The notes beneath the pieces were generated by a model. That model was not told the DNA's origin and made no database searches. It saw only the letters and a list, made by a program, of their open reading frames with translations. Positions 54,413 through 64,000 of a stretch of DNA of 64,000 nt are shown in pieces. Made by a program: the position numbers and the translations under genes. Numbering within the stretch: the stretch's first letter is position 1; each line of letters starts with the position of its first letter. The stretch is taken from NCBI GenBank assembly GCA_038502055.1, contig JAXRKN010000012.1:1-64000 (forward strand), in the 5' to 3' direction. Source of the stretch: Tanytarsus gracilentus (Eukaryota; Arthropoda; Insecta; Diptera; Chironomidae).

Positions 54413-55530
54413 ATGAACCAAGCAATTTCGAAAAAACGCAAGGTAGGATACCATTTAATTAATAAATTTAATTGAAAATCTCAGTTAAACTTTAACGCTA
54501 TAATTTTAACCAGAAAAATTGAGCTATAGAGTCAAATAAATGATTGAAATTTTAAATAACACTTTGGTTCAAAATAAAATTTTTGGAAATAATAATTTTT
54601 TCTTTTGCAACTTCTATTGTGTACAATTTTGTTAGTCAAAGTTAAATTCAAATTTTAATCTGATGAATTAATTAATATTTTAAGTGAACCCATTCATTGC
54701 GTCTAGTTTTTTTAATAAAAAAACCAAAAAAATACCCTCTAACCTCATCGCTTTTACGCTATTTATATTCTAGTTTGTTGCGGCAGGCGTCTTTAAAGCA
54801 GAGTTGAACGAATTTCTCACGCGTGAACTCGCTGAAGATGGATATTCTGGAGTGGAAGTTCGTGTAACTCCACAGCGAACGGAAATCATCATCATGGCAA
54901 CAAGAACTCAAAATGTATTGGGTGAAAAGGGCCGTCGTATTCGTGAATTGACTGCTGTTGTCCAAAAAAGGTTAAATTTGTAACTACAAATTATACAAAA
55001 ACACTATTTTAATTCAAAACATTTCTTTTAGATTCAACTTTGCTCAGGGTGCTGTTGAATTGTATGCTGAAAAAGTCGCCACTCGTGGTCTCTGTGCGAT
55101 TGCTCAAGCTGAATCACTTCGCTATAAGCTCATCGGAGGATTGGCTGTTCGTCGCGCCTGCTATGGTGTCCTCCGATTTATCATGGAATCCGGTGCAAAG
55201 GGTTGCGAAGTTGTCGTTTCAGGAAAGCTCCGTGGACAGAGAGCCAAGTCCATGAAATTCGTAGATGGCTTGATGATCCATTCAGGTGATCCTTGCAATG
55301 ATTATGTTGACACAGCCACACGTCACGTTCTCTTACGTCAAGGAGTTTTGGGTATCAAAGTTAAAATCATGTTGCCTTGGGATCCAACCGGAAAAACTGG
55401 ACCCAAGAGACCGTTGCCCGACAACGTTTCCGTGGTGGAGCCGAAGGAAGAAGTCACGTATTTGAAGCCAGACACAGAATACAAAGCAAAACCATTGTAC
55501 ATGGAGGATCAGCACATTGAAACCAAGTAA
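54413..55530 (+). CDS. RpS3: 40S ribosomal protein S3
   Basis: Small-subunit protein at the mRNA entry side of the ribosome; the fly protein also has DNA-lesion nicking activity. Three coding exons: 54413-54442, 54774-54970, 55032-55530; phases agree, 241 residues (fly about 246). The type II KH domain carries the GxxG loop in LGEKGRRIRELT. The C-terminal S3 domain contains AQAESLRYKLIGGLAVRRAC and SGDPCNDYVDTATRHVLLRQ. The tail is acidic and shorter than average. Polyadenylation signals lie at about 55593-55615, within 120 bases of the convergent GNPAT stop, so the 3'UTRs probably touch or overlap. Confidence 0.97.
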
Positions 55531-55714
55531 AAAATATTTGTTTGCGAAATTTTGTGGCTGAAATTATAATCCATCGTAAAAAAAGGAACACAAAATAAAA
55601 CATTTCCGTAAATAAACACTTAGTTTTAACCATTTATTTTTTATTTTCTTCAAAACATACAAAATTCCTCTTTTACCACAAAAATAAAATCTCAATTACC
55701 TCAAGAAAAAAAAA

Positions 55715-58164
55715 TTAAATCTTTGACGGATATATGGGATTAGCATTAAAGTAATTGTACTCAAAATTCATGGTATTATTATGATTGACTAAGGTGTCCT
55801 TGAGCGATTGCATATTGCCTTCGATTATAGTGTAGTGATTTTTCGATTCTCTGAAATCATATTAAAATATTTAACCACTCGAACTTGTGGCAATTTTTAA
55901 ATTACCTTTTTTCTTTCGACAAAGATCCTTGGTTGCAAAGAGAAAGTAACGTTGTACTAATTGTCTCTAAGCAAAGTGAATAGGGGTGAATGCTGAAATT
56001 TCCTCGAAGAATTTCTTGTTCGAGTGAAGATTGAATGGCTTTGAAGACATCTTTTTCTGTAACGCTGCGTTGAACAAAATTATTGAGAAGTATTGTTACT
56101 ACATATAGAAATGAGCTCATAAAAGGAGCTATGGCACTCATCAAAATGTTGTTGTACAACGATGCTTTATTGTTGCTGTAAAAGTTTTCATTGTCCTTTA
56201 AAATTACTTTTAAATGGAGAAGTTTTCCCAATATCCTCGCGAAATCATCGTCTATGAAAGTTCAAAACTATATTTAATTAATGACAAAGATACAATTGAA
56301 TATCTACCTTCAAAATCGGAATGCATAACGAACTCGTAAATGAAAATCTGTCGGAGTTTTTTTACGGCAGTTTTCAGTTCTAGTTCTGTTTGTGGATGAT
56401 TTCTTGTGCATAAAACAAAAAATGCTGGTTCAGCTAGCCAAAAAAGGGTTGGATTGCAATAGAGTTGCAAAGAAAAAATAGGTATTGCTATGTTCATCAC
56501 ATGTGAACTCAACAAGTGGCCACTTTTCAAATTTTCTTCTTTGCTCTCTAAAGTCGCCGATTTAATGAGTACCACCGAATCACTTGTAGTAACTTTTACG
56601 ATATTGCTGTGGATTGTAATAGCTGATTGGACTTCTTCGGTTAAATTTGCACAGTCAATACTGACAATCGCATCTAAGCCTTCAAGAATTTCCACAACCT
56701 CAATAATTTTCTTTTTCAATTTCGAAATTGTAAGAGGATTCATTGCATTCGTAAAAATATTAGCATTATAGACGAGCGCTATCAAATTAAAAATCATAAT
56801 AATGATTCTCCTTTGCTGCTCTCTCACAACGTGATGAGCCAAATGCGTAATCAAATGCAATTCATTGCCATCCAAATGCCTCACATGTGCAGGTTCAGCT
56901 GAGTACTTAAATTTGTTGATCCTATTTCCAAAATACTCATTTAAATCAATCGTTTTTCCGAAATCGAAAAACATACGACCATAATTCTTGTCTCTTAAAG
57001 AGCTGATTGCCTTTAAAAACCCAGAAGTTGATTCCTTTGGCTTAGGAACTCCAAGTAATTCGTAGACAAATAAGATTTCTTCGAGGGGCTTTTCATACGA
57101 AATGGAAACGGGAACAATTTTTAAATTGTACAGCTCGCCCTTAAAAAATGGTTCAAGAGCCATTGTCAAAAGTCCCGTTTTCGGCCACAAAGATTTCATA
57201 GTTCGACTTCTGGTGCCTTCAACAAAAAATTCCAAGCCCAAGTCATTAAAAGTCATTATTTCGTGAACATATTCCTATACAATAAAATTGTTAATTTAAA
57301 ATTATTAGTTTTTTTAGAAATCTAAATGTTCGCGCATAAAAAAATTCAGCTCCACAGTGTGCAAGGATTAAGTCAAAACCTCTTTCAACAGCCATTGCAA
57401 TTAAATAAAATAGGTTGTATGAAATTTTTCAAATGCGCGCACATAGAGTTTACACATTACTTTAAAAATGTTCCAATAAAACTCATCGCCAAATGTTCTT
57501 CGCATGAAAAACGCTCCAGTTTTCCTCAAAAGTTCTCCCATTCCCTAAAATTTGAATATTTTTTAAAATTTTATCATTCGAGTTCGCATTAAATTACAAA
57601 TTACCATCATGCCATGAAAATCCATTCCGGCAGCTAAATTTAAAATTAAATTAAATTCTTGGTATTCAAAAGATGAAATGATGTTAGCTTACCAATACAT
57701 GGAATTTCTATATTGTAGGAGAAGCAAATGAAGGACATTAGCATGAAATCCACGTAAGATCGATGACTTGGAAGATAGATAACTTGCTGATGACCCATTG
57801 AATTTTTGAGCTCTCTTACACTTTGCTCGTTTACATTAACTGCATCATATAATTGGCCAAGGAGCTTATCAATGATTGAGCCTAAGGCTCGGATGACCAT
57901 TAGAGATCGATCAAAACCCATTTCTGAGAGGATTTGTAGGGCTTCAAAAACCTTTTTGTCACGATCACTTTTATCGTTAGAAATTTTATCAAGATAGTTT
58001 ACAAAACGAGGATTTTGCAAAACTCTTGATTTCACCTCTTCGGGTGTTGGTCTATTTTCTTTTTTTAATGGGACTGTTGGTTGGAATGGCATTGTAATCA
58101 GATTTAAGCGCTTTGACAAGTAATTATTAAAGTTTTTCAAATATTTGTCACTTTGAGTTGCCAT
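55715..58164 (-). CDS. Dhap-at: Dihydroxyacetone-phosphate acyltransferase (GNPAT)
   Basis: Acylates dihydroxyacetone phosphate in peroxisomes, the first step of ether-lipid (plasmalogen) synthesis. Six coding exons: 57693-58164, 57605-57633, 57461-57544, 56308-57274, 55906-56251, 55715-55850; phases agree, 677 residues, the usual size. The acyltransferase motifs are in order: LPSHRSYVDF (block I, H-x4-D type), GELLRKTGAFFMRRTFG (block II), FFVEGTRSR (block III, E-G-T-R) and VPVSISYEKPLEE with ELLGVPKPKEST (block IV region). The protein ends Ser-Lys-Ile, a plausible variant of the SKL peroxisomal signal. The very small second exon (29 nt) codes for AGMDFHGMM. A 5'UTR intron is likely (acceptor TTCTAG about 15 bases upstream of the ATG). 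Confidence 0.94.
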
Positions 58165-59317
58165 TTTAGCTGTATGCCTAGAATAAGAAAGAATATTTAA
58201 AATAAATTAGGTATTAGGGAGTTTAATTGATCTATGAAATTAATCTTATTATGTTTTACTGGTTCAAGAGCAAAACTAAGGCTCAATGCTAACTGTTAAG
58301 AATGAAGATAATTTATTAATCCCATTCGCGTTAAAAAGGATAAAGAAAAGCCATTTTTATCCTTGACCATTATTAAAGTCAATTTGCATGAAACTGATAC
58401 TTAGATTTTTAGTTTTGGCTCATATTTGTTATTTTATTTTTTTTTTTTTTTACTACGATTTAGGCCCGGCAAGCCGCCCCGTAATTTAAATGAAAGTTAA
58501 TTCGTCACTTTTAGGAACCCCCAGGCAGGGAGACGGGGGACCTTTGGTGGGTTACACTAAAATTTTTATTATTGTATATTAAAACGAAAGCATTTTCATT
58601 CGTGTAAATTGATCTGTGTTGGTGATTCCAAAGAAATTTAAAGATAATAAAAATTTTGTACCAATTGCAATTCCGCAAATAAAAAAAGATGCAGCGAAAA
58701 TTTTTAATATTTAAATAACATATATCGGATGAAAAGTTTTTAATTTAACATTTTTGAAAAAAGTGATCCAGATTTTATCCAACAATTAGAGAATGAATAT
58801 GCTTTCATAAAAAATTTAACTACGTTACTTTAAAAAAAATAGTTCCTTTTCACGAATTTTAAAATTTTAATCTTTGCCACACCCACAAAATGATATGACC
58901 CTGATCTGGTTAATGTTTTAATGTTTTGAAGAAAAAAAATGAGTGAATATTAAAATTTCCTCTAAAAATTTGTATTAAAACTTTATTAAATTTTGTAACC
59001 AGAAAAATTCCAATTGGATTTTGATTTCCCAATAATAAGGATTTTTGATTCACAATTTTATTTTCAAATTCAATAAATTATAAAGTAGATGCCTTATGTT
59101 TTTCTTTCAATTTAACACTTGATTTTTCTTTAAAAAAAGAGCGTGTAAAACAAATAAATCAACAATTTTAACTAATTTGCAAAAGTAAGGGGATAACAAA
59201 GAGTCACGAAAATAATGATACTCGGCACTCTCGTTATCCCCTCGGTTTATTATTATTATCAAAAATTTTACCGTTTTTTTTTGTTCACATAAAAATATTT
59301 ATACCCTGAAGAAAATC
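58165..59317. other. intergenic region with GC-rich repeat fragment
   Basis: 1.15 kb, mostly A/T runs. A distinctive patch at 58463-58555 (GGCCCGGCAAGCCGCCCCGT, then AATTTAAATG, GGAACCCCCAGGCAGGGAGA and CGGGGGACC) stands out by base composition and shares its first 30 bases with 47630-47656, so it is probably a dispersed transposon fragment. The right end should hold the promoter of the next ORF. No other gene seen. Confidence 0.5.
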
Positions 59318-59959
59318 ATGCTCGAAAATGAAGAGCCATGGAATCCACCGAAGCCTCAGAGTGTATCAAATATGCCAAAGGTTTTTTCTCAAGTTCCGGA
59401 AGTTACAATTTTGTTTAATAAGGGAGACGCTAAAGAGAAGAAAACAGTGGCCAGCTTTCCAAAGACAACGACTGCTACGCATTTAGTTCCTGATTTGAGC
59501 ATTATTAACGACGACAGTCAAATTAAAGGCCAAACCCATGAAAGTGCTTCTGAAGAGATTGCAAGAGAAACACAACCGATGAGACAAGGATTGTTAGTAG
59601 AAAAACCTCAGACATCGTATGACTACAAACCTAATCCGCTATCAAAATATATGCCTTCAAAAATTACTACTAAAACTGGATCGTCAGGACTTAACGTGGG
59701 AAATTTGTCTTCAATATTAATAGATATGTCATCACAACCTCACGAAAGGAGCTTAACAGAACAAAATGATCTACAGTTAAAGAACGTCGCTGGTATTTTA
59801 AGCGAGATCCAGAAGTTAATTACTCCATCTAAAGCGAATGGAGAAAATTATTTTAACACTCCACAACGCTCAAATGTGGTTCTTCGAAAACTTGCAAAAA
59901 TGTATTTATCAGATGAGGAATATTCATTTTACGCAATTGATGAGGAACTGAGCAAATAA
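59318..59959 (+). CDS. uncharacterised hydrophilic protein
   Basis: Single uninterrupted frame of 213 residues with an ATG in AATCATGC context. Low-complexity, Ser/Thr/Pro/Lys-rich and probably disordered for most of its length; no signal peptide, membrane segment or known catalytic motif. Two stretches look ordered: LKNVAGILSEIQKLITP (helical) and the C-terminal VVLRKLAKMYLSDEEYSFYA, which may be a binding motif. Codon choice resembles its neighbours and it fills the gap between GNPAT and ArfGAP, which supports a real gene. I cannot assign a family. An upstream exon is possible but not visible. Confidence 0.65.
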   Translation: MLENEEPWNPPKPQSVSNMPKVFSQVPEVTILFNKGDAKEKKTVASFPKTTTATHLVPDLSIINDDSQIKGQTHESASEEIARETQPMRQGLLVEKPQTSYDYKPNPLSKYMPSKITTKTGSSGLNVGNLSSILIDMSSQPHERSLTEQNDLQLKNVAGILSEIQKLITPSKANGENYFNTPQRSNVVLRKLAKMYLSDEEYSFYAIDEELSK

Positions 59960-60134
59960 TCTTACTAAGAAAAAAAGACAAACATTAAAAATTATTTCCA
60001 CTGTAGATAACGTTTTTATTTATTTCAAAAAATTAGCGAATCGCATGCGATTTAGAAAGTTTTCATCCAACAAGACAACTTTTAAATTTCATTAAAATTT
60101 CTTGTTTTCGAGTAAAAAGGCATTATTAATCGTC

Positions 60135-62513
60135 ATGAACACCGTAAACAAAAATCCATCAAAAAGCGATATTTTGAAAGTATTCAATATACTACGATCG
60201 TTGCCTTACAATAAGGTGAGAACCTCAAAACTTAAACTTTAATTTTAATTCAATTTTATGTATCACCATCCATAAGTTTAGCCAAAAGAAAATAGGTTTA
60301 TATATATATAATTAAATATTCTAGGTCTGTTTTGACTGTAATGCAAAAAATCCTACCTGGGCATCTGTTACCTACGGAATTTTTATTTGTTTGGATTGTG
60401 CAGCTGTCCACAGGTCTTTGGGTGTACATTTAACATTTGTTAGATCTACAAATTTAGACACAAATTGGGATTTTTTACAGCTTCGTTCAATGCAAGTAGG
60501 TATTCTTTTGTATTAGTTTTTAGTCAACGATAATTTATTACAATTTTTTAGGTTGGAGGAAATGCCAATGCAAACTCTTTTTTTCGTCAACACAACTGCA
60601 ATATGACTGATGGTCAAAATAAATACAACTCACGTGCGGCTCAATTGTATCGTGATAAGTTAACTAAATTAGCACAGCAAGCCTGCAAGGAACATGGAAC
60701 TACACTTATTATCAATGAAGTCCACTATCATCACGATGAGCCTTTGGAAAAGGAAAAAGATTTTTTTGCAGACTGTAAGAACGATAATGACAGTATGTTT
60801 GGAATTGAAAGTTGTGTTACTAAATCTGAACGTCCTAAGGTAAAGAATTCTTACACTTAAAATTAAAAATAATAATAATCATAATTATTTTAGGAGACCA
60901 ATCCATCTTTACTTTCTGTAAAAACAGAAATTGATTCATTAGAGCCGAGCGTCAATTTCTTGAATTCTACACAAGTAGAAATACCGAAATCATCTATTGG
61001 TGTTCGAAAAATTCAACCCAAAAAGAGTGGTCTTGGATCAAAAAAAGGCTTGGGGGCGACAAAAGTCAAGGCTAATTTTGCAGATATAGAGGAGCGCGCA
61101 GGTCAAGCTAACCATTTAAAAGACCCTGTAGTTGACAAGAAGATGACAGAAGCAGAGGAAGAAGATGTTGTAAGACTTGCTTATCAGAATTTATCTGTAA
61201 TGAAAGAAAAAGAGGAGCGTTTAAAAAAAAATTTGGATCCTAATAAAGCTAGACAAGTTGAACGACTCGGAATGGGTCTCAATAGCGCACGCCGAGAGGA
61301 TATATCGCATTCAATTATGAGTGACATGAAGACTATCAACCAGGACCAATTATCATCGGTTAGCGTCAAACAAAAAACTTTTGATCGAGAAAGTAGTGCT
61401 GATCAATTTGATGAATACTCGGCATTCACATCCTCATCATCAAAAAATAACAGGAATGATGCTATGATGATGGGTTTCGAACTAATTGATTCCAAGCAAA
61501 ATGTATACTCCATGTTTTCTCCGAAAGACGCGACTGATCAGTTGACGTCGTCATCAAATTATAAAATCAACAGCGGAAATAAAATCACGAAAAATGCAAA
61601 ACCTTCTTCGACGACTGACTATGACACAGATTATATTCAGAAAAAATTTGCTGGTAACATTTCCCTAAATAAATATTTCTAATTTTCCTAATTATTTCTA
61701 ATTATCAAAAAAAAATTAAATAATAATTAGAAATAATTAGGATAATAATTATAAAAATTAAGTTTTAAAAATTTGCAGGTGCCAAGGGAATATCGTCAGA
61801 TCAATTTTTTGGTTCCGATGAATCTCAATCGATTGGTTCCTCTCAAAGTGTCAAATTTCAAAATTCCACTTCTATTTCTTCGTCTGATTATTTTGGAGAT
61901 GGACAGGAAGCAACAAAACGTAAATTTAAATGACTCAATAATACTTTCACACTCATTTACAACACCCGCCATAACAGTGGTATCACTCCATACAAACTTT
62001 TACGTACACGCAACACTTCGGACTTTTTCTTCTGAGTTGTAAAATTAGTATTTAATCGTCGAGGGTGTGATTTATAGTCAAAATAATAATTACTTTAATA
62101 ATCAGTTTCTAAATGCAAAATGCACAATTTATTCCTTTTAAAGATATTTTGTAAAAGAAAAATTTCGGGTGATACCGCTGCTATGGATATTAGCAAAACG
62201 AAGAAGATTCAAACGAAGAAAATTCAAATGATGCATATTAATTGCAAACAAAGAAATTCTAACAAAACTCAAAAAAACGTTGGCGATGTCTATAGCAGGC
62301 GCTTGATATATGCATTTACGAAACCGTAGGAAATAATTTATATTTTTTTTTCATACAATTACAGGAGGTTCTCGCCTAGAGTTTCATTCGCACGATTTAG
62401 ACATGGATGATGTAAAAGATTCAATTCGCACGGGCGTGCATAAAGTTGCAGGAAAAATTAGCTCACTGGCTAACAATGTTAATAATTTTATTCAAGATAA
62501 ATATGGGCATTAA
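60135..62513 (+). CDS. ArfGAP3: ArfGAP2/3-type GTPase-activating protein
   Basis: Stimulates GTP hydrolysis by Arf1 on COPI vesicles at the Golgi. Six coding exons: 60135-60215, 60325-60495, 60552-60839, 60894-61653, 61779-61919, 62365-62513; phases agree, 529 residues. The zinc finger C-x2-C-x16-C-x2-C starts CFDCNAKNPTWASVTYG, followed by AAVHRSLGVHL with the catalytic arginine. The central region has basic KKSGLGSKKGLGATKVKANF and RLGMGLNSAR. The C-terminal GAKGISSDQFFGSDE and GVHKVAGKISSLANNV segments are the ArfGAP2/3 signature that separates this branch from ArfGAP1. The last intron (61920-62364) is long for this gene and may hide an optional exon. Intron 4 contains a fold-back element. 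Confidence 0.95.
61687..61741. mobile_element. AT fold-back (MITE-like) repeat in ArfGAP intron 4
   Basis: Perfect 19-bp inverted arms CCTAATTATTTCTAATTAT (61687-61705) and its complement (61723-61741) around a 17-base A-rich loop. The motif also occurs near 47577-47615 and in the 48758-49060 blocks. It makes up almost half of the 125-bp intron. Confidence 0.75.
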
Positions 62514-64000
62514 GTTCTATGTGAAGAGCATTATCTTTTTGTCAAAATTGTATAAATAAAAATATATATCGGATTTTTGAGTAATGCCAACGAATTGAAT
62601 TTGTTCAATCGGCTTTTGCTGAAAAGCAAATGTGACAATTCAACCTATTTATAATTTGCTTAATTACTTTCGAGTTGAAAATTTATAAGAGAAAAGAATA
62701 TACCATACTAATGTTGTTTCTTAATTGGTGTTGCATTGATTTCACCTTGAACTCGCTCATGCTATTGTTTATTTAATTTTAATTCTTATTGCAGCTATAG
62801 CTGCAATATATTCAACCGCATACTTTTTGATAGTTACAAAAGTTTTTTGTTTGGAAATCCGAAATAAACTGTTAAAATTGAATTTTAAGCACTGTAAATT
62901 TTTTAATGCAAAAATGCGGTGAGCAGAGTGCAGTAAATAGAAACAGTACAAAATGTTTATTTTTGTAATTTTACATAACTTGTTCAGACACGTTTCTTTT
63001 ACTTTTTTCCTTACTCTATATTGAACAATGATTTAAGTCATGGATTATATGTGGAAACTGCAGCAAGCAAAATATAACTAATTTTATGATATTTACTCTG
63101 ACGTAAGCTAGCTTAGTAAGTCAAAACTTCTGGTATGAGACTGCTATATGTAGGTGAAGTATATAGACGTAACTGTAAGGAGGTTCTTAATAATAGTAAA
63201 CATGATTGCATTTTCAACTGCCTTCGCACACCAACATACTCATACTATTGACAATACACCAGTCTACACCTTATTACCTAATCTTTTTAAGCTTGCACCA
63301 TGTTGATTGAACAAATATTGGGTTGTTTAGTATAGAGTTTTATCCGGACAGTAATCCGAACACCATCGCGATTTTAACACTCGTCAAATAAATATTAATT
63401 TAACCAGTTTTTTGTGTGTTTTAATTCCTTAATTTATTTTAAATGTGTTGATAAGTGTGTCCTCATCGAATTAAAGTGTCAATATTATGTAAGGAAGTGA
63501 AAATGAGTGATAATTATTCATTGTGAAATTTAATTCTTAGAATATCACATGCCATATTTTTTTTCTCTCGCTCATTCTCACTTCGGAGAGTAACTCTCTC
63601 CAAATTTTATCTTCATCAGTATCATGAAGAATTTATTTTTATTTTTATTTTTTATATTAATTTAATTTTTTTAAATCATTCTTTAATGAATGCATTCGGA
63701 ACGACGGACATATATTTTGACTCTACATGCCAATTGTGCACACTAGTCTTAGTTGAGGAAGTTAGTAGTGGAATCACGGCTTTTATCCAAGTGATTTGAG
63801 ACAAATAAAAATTCGTTCTTAACTTAGCTACCACTAAAGATTCAGAACAATAAAAGACGATATAAGATTGACATTTTGAAAGAAAAACTAAATTATAGAA
63901 GAAATTGCACACAACTAAGAACCGCTCGTGGGTTTTGATAGTTTTCTTCATTTTCTCTTTCTCACTTGTTGACTTTCTCGTACTTGAGAAGGTATCGATG
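62514..64000. other. region without recognised gene
   Basis: About 1.5 kb downstream of ArfGAP. AATAAA at about 62555 probably ends the ArfGAP transcript. The rest is AT-rich. A palindrome GGAGAGTAACTCTCTCC lies at about 63585. No tRNA, repeat array or convincing coding frame seen. Confidence 0.5.

Noticed and set aside
57275..57460. Extra coding exon in GNPAT between exons 3 and 4
   Set aside because: The protein is contiguous across the splice (WNIFK to EYVHEIM, as in the family), so this segment is an intron.
61773..62042. Plus-strand frames at 61773-62042 and 62120-62329
   Set aside because: The first is an alternative frame over ArfGAP exon 5 and intron; the second lies in the last intron and has no homology or phase-compatible splice sites that I could confirm.
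63676..63951. 91-residue minus-strand frame near the right edge
   Set aside because: Composition looks like translated AT-rich spacer, with no recognisable domain and no exon partners.

Overview
AT-rich insect nuclear DNA. The spliced host genes (slimb, UXS1, RpS6, RpL36, barren/Cap-H, RpS3, GNPAT/DHAPAT, ArfGAP2/3-type) are all insect or general animal genes with short introns and GT-AG splice sites. RpS6 carries a long Lys/Ala/Pro-rich C-terminal tail like the histone-H1-like extension known from mosquito RpS6, which points to a nematoceran fly of the Culicomorpha (mosquito, midge or biting-midge relatives). The species cannot be named from sequence alone.

Layout. 1-18232: the end of a large satellite array with a 341-bp monomer (about 53 copies, running off the left edge). 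Its gene-facing edge is scarred by AT-rich subrepeat insertions. 18233-22205: tandem chimeric repeat units built from broken 3' exons of slimb, one 163-nt exon of an unidentified membrane protein and a 19-bp minisatellite. 22211-41150: an 18.9-kb BEL/Pao LTR retrotransposon insertion with three LTRs and two almost identical internal regions (LTR-int-LTR-int-LTR). It is flanked by one 5-bp target duplication (TTTAT) and lies inside the slimb-derived duplications. 41156-42057: more slimb exon 6-8 duplicates.

42319-62513: a compact gene block: slimb (-), UXS1 (-), RpS6 (-), RpL36 (+), barren (-), RpS3 (+), GNPAT (-), an unidentified ORF (+) and ArfGAP (+). RpS6/RpL36 and barren/RpS3 are divergent pairs with short shared promoters. 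RpL36/barren and RpS3/GNPAT are convergent. The genes do not form one pathway: they cover SCF ubiquitin ligation, Golgi UDP-xylose synthesis, translation, mitotic chromosome condensation, peroxisomal ether-lipid synthesis and Golgi vesicle traffic. Between UXS1 and RpS6 lies a small Transib-like element with CACAGTG ends and a 5-bp target duplication, next to AT-rich fold-back repeats that recur in an ArfGAP intron. 62514-64000 holds nothing I can assign.

Most notable: (i) the three-LTR tandem, whose outer LTRs look identical while the inner LTR differs at roughly 17 sites although the flanking internal regions are almost identical; (ii) a UGA-CUA readthrough-type context at the end of Gag, a non-envelope accessory ORF with a good upstream 3' splice site, and two further breaks in pol shared by both copies; (iii) repeated amplification of the 3'-terminal slimb exons, fused with a foreign exon, beside a satellite array; (iv) the Transib-like element.
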